Assembly: GCA_002383665.1 (NCBI GenBank) | Contig: DFZI01000023.1 | Location: 6,042-19,864 of the forward strand | Reading direction: 5' to 3' | Length of the DNA stretch: 13,823 nt | From: Dehalococcoidia bacterium UBA4060 | Lineage (GTDB): Bacteria; Chloroflexota; Dehalococcoidia; GIF9; UBA5629 | Shown: one piece after another, positions 12,451 to 13,823 of the stretch | Position numbering within the stretch: the first letter of the stretch is position 1 | How the letters are laid out: every line of letters begins with the position of its first letter | Translations under genes and position numbers: made by a program | The notes under the pieces: model-generated | The model's database searches: none | The model's input: only the letters and a program-made list of their open reading frames with translations | What the model was told of the DNA's origin: nothing

Positions 12451-13764
12451 ATGACAGCAAGTGACAATTCACTGAATAAAGCGGGCCAGCCGGCAGGACC
12501 GGCCCGTGTTTTCAGATCGTTGCGCTACCGCAATTACCGTCTGTTCTTCATCGGCCAGGGTATCTCATTGATAGGCACCTGGATGCAGACAGTGGCTATG
12601 GGCTGGCTGGTCTATCGGATGACGTCCTCAGCCTTTTTACTGGGTGTGATCTCGTTTGCCAGTCTGATCTGTGTCTTCCTGTTCAGCCCACTGGCGGGTG
12701 TGCTCAGCGATAGGTTTGACTGCAGGCGTATCATGCTTATTACCCAGGGACTATCGATGGTGCAGGCACTGACACTGGCCGCTGTGGTTCTGACCGGGAC
12801 GGCCGCTGTCTGGAACCTTATCGCCCTCAGTGCGGCTTTAGGCCTGATCAATTCTTTCGACATGCCGGCCCGCCAGTCCCTGATCCTGGATCTGGTAGAG
12901 GACAAGGCCGACCTGGGCAATGCCATAGCTCTTAACTCGTCACTGTTCAACGGAGCACGCCTGATCGGGCCTGCCATCGCGGGTATCCTGGTGGCGCTGG
13001 TGGGAGAGGGAATATGCTTCCTCATCAACGGTCTCAGTTTTATCGTCGTCCTGGCCTGCCTGCTGTCCATGAGGCTGAATTCGAGGGGGATAGTACCCAC
13101 GCAGGACAATTTTTTCAGCGGCATGAAGGAAGGACTGGCTTACGCTTCGAGCTTTCCACCCATCAAATACACGCTGATATTGTTGTCACTCTCCGCTCTG
13201 GTCGCCATGCCCTATGCGGTGTTGCTGCCGGTCTTTGCCCGTGAGGTGCTGCAGGGAAATGCCAATACCCTGGGCTTCCTCGTGTCGGCGGCGGGTTGTG
13301 GGGCGCTGGTGGGTGCTATCTACCTGGCATCATTTAAAGATGTCAGGGGGCTATTAAAGATGATTATCATAGCTGCCATTGCCTTCGGTGCAGGGCTGGT
13401 GCTGTTTTCCTTTTCTCATGTGTTATGGCTTTCGCTGCTTTTTATTGCCATAGCCGGGTTCGGGATGGTAACGCAGATGGCTGCCACCAATACGCTACTG
13501 CAATTGATAGCTGATGATGACAAGAGAGGCCGTGTCATAAGCTTTTACATCGTATCTTTTAATGGCGTGTCTCCCTTTGGAAGCCTGCTCTACGGCTGGC
13601 TGGCCAGCATTATAGGTGTGTCTTTCACCGTGCTCGCAGGTGGCCTTTGCTGCATGTCGGGGGGATTGCTGTTTATCGGCAGGTTCAAATCGATAAAATA
13701 TCAGGTGCTTTCTGCCCTTTATAAAAAGGGCCTTATATCTGAGCCACCCGCATCCGAAGATTGA
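12451..13764 (+). CDS. MFS transporter, enterobactin-exporter-like (MFS_3) type
   Basis: A 437-aa integral membrane protein with about 12 hydrophobic segments. After a polar 22-residue N-terminus comes RSLRYRNYRLFFIGQGISLIG and GTWMQTVAMGWLVYR, typical of the EntS-like MFS branch. The motif-A loop between TM2 and TM3 is GVLSDRFDCRRI. These proteins are proton-driven exporters of siderophores, drugs or metabolites. Start ATG 12451 is preceded only by a weak AGG, so initiation may be inefficient; no better start is seen. It stands alone after a strong terminator, with no clear promoter in 12395-12450. The end, including a charged tail (LYKKGLISEPPASED), is complete. The substrate is unknown. 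The remaining 13765-13823 is AT-rich and holds nothing I can identify. Confidence 0.88.
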   Translation: MTASDNSLNKAGQPAGPARVFRSLRYRNYRLFFIGQGISLIGTWMQTVAMGWLVYRMTSSAFLLGVISFASLICVFLFSPLAGVLSDRFDCRRIMLITQGLSMVQALTLAAVVLTGTAAVWNLIALSAALGLINSFDMPARQSLILDLVEDKADLGNAIALNSSLFNGARLIGPAIAGILVALVGEGICFLINGLSFIVVLACLLSMRLNSRGIVPTQDNFFSGMKEGLAYASSFPPIKYTLILLSLSALVAMPYAVLLPVFAREVLQGNANTLGFLVSAAGCGALVGAIYLASFKDVRGLLKMIIIAAIAFGAGLVLFSFSHVLWLSLLFIAIAGFGMVTQMAATNTLLQLIADDDKRGRVISFYIVSFNGVSPFGSLLYGWLASIIGVSFTVLAGGLCCMSGGLLFIGRFKSIKYQVLSALYKKGLISEPPASED

Positions 13765-13823
13765 TTAAAAATATTTCCTGTTCCCGCAAGTGTACTGAAA
13801 ATAAATGAGACAAAGGCAGCTAT

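Overview
The window looks like a piece of an anaerobe's chromosome, most plausibly a Chloroflexota (Dehalococcoidia-like) or similar fermentative/acetogenic lineage. That is an inference from gene content: an Old Yellow Enzyme-type Fe-S flavoenzyme, a Ni-CO-dehydrogenase-family protein, a 4-hydroxybutyryl-CoA dehydratase with all its [4Fe-4S] ligands, and a two-subunit MaoC-type hydratase. No rRNA, tRNA, CRISPR array or insertion sequence was found.

Layout. (1) 2-706 (+): 3' end of a type I restriction endonuclease subunit (hsdR), cut by the window edge. (2) 916-2948 (+): a promoter and perfect hairpin/palindrome leading into a 649-aa FMN/FAD/[4Fe-4S] ene-reductase, followed by a small zinc-ribbon protein (3061-3351). 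(3) 9816 down to 3389 (-): a five-gene block in the order 4-hydroxybutyryl-CoA dehydratase, membrane-anchored degenerate metallo-beta-lactamase-fold protein, M20 peptidase, CODH-family protein, small cupin. Gaps of 74-227 bp and separate candidate promoters suggest several transcription units; only the CODH-like gene and cupin (44 bp apart) look clearly co-transcribed. (4) From 10069 (+), divergent from that block: an orphan MacB/FtsX-type ABC permease, a pair of hot-dog (MaoC) subunits, a strong terminator, and an MFS exporter.

The most striking item is the CODH-family protein at 3748-5652. Its overall sequence and N-terminal Fe-S motifs are CODH-like. At the active site, however, the position of the C-cluster cysteine Cys295 (Carboxydothermus hydrogenoformans CooS-II numbering) is Glu, and the C-terminal motif reads Tyr-Met-Glu-Gln-Lys, as in hybrid cluster protein (HCP) rather than CODH. 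Three of the four histidines of the CODH proton relay are also missing. The resulting set (His264, Glu300, Cys343, Cys453, Cys484, Cys525, Glu561, Lys563) matches the HCP hybrid-cluster ligand set as I remember it. Upstream is a perfect palindrome, AATATGACC-TT-GGTCATATT, of CRP/FNR-family architecture, centred at about -41.5 from the predicted start of transcription. A CODH-fold protein with an HCP-like cluster, controlled by an FNR/HcpR-like activator, is the best candidate here for an undescribed function.

Metabolically, the dehydratase, the MaoC pair (enoyl-CoA hydration) and the ene-reductase would fit processing of 4-hydroxybutyryl-/crotonyl-CoA or other short unsaturated acyl-CoAs. The genes are on different strands and no complete pathway is present, so this remains a hypothesis.
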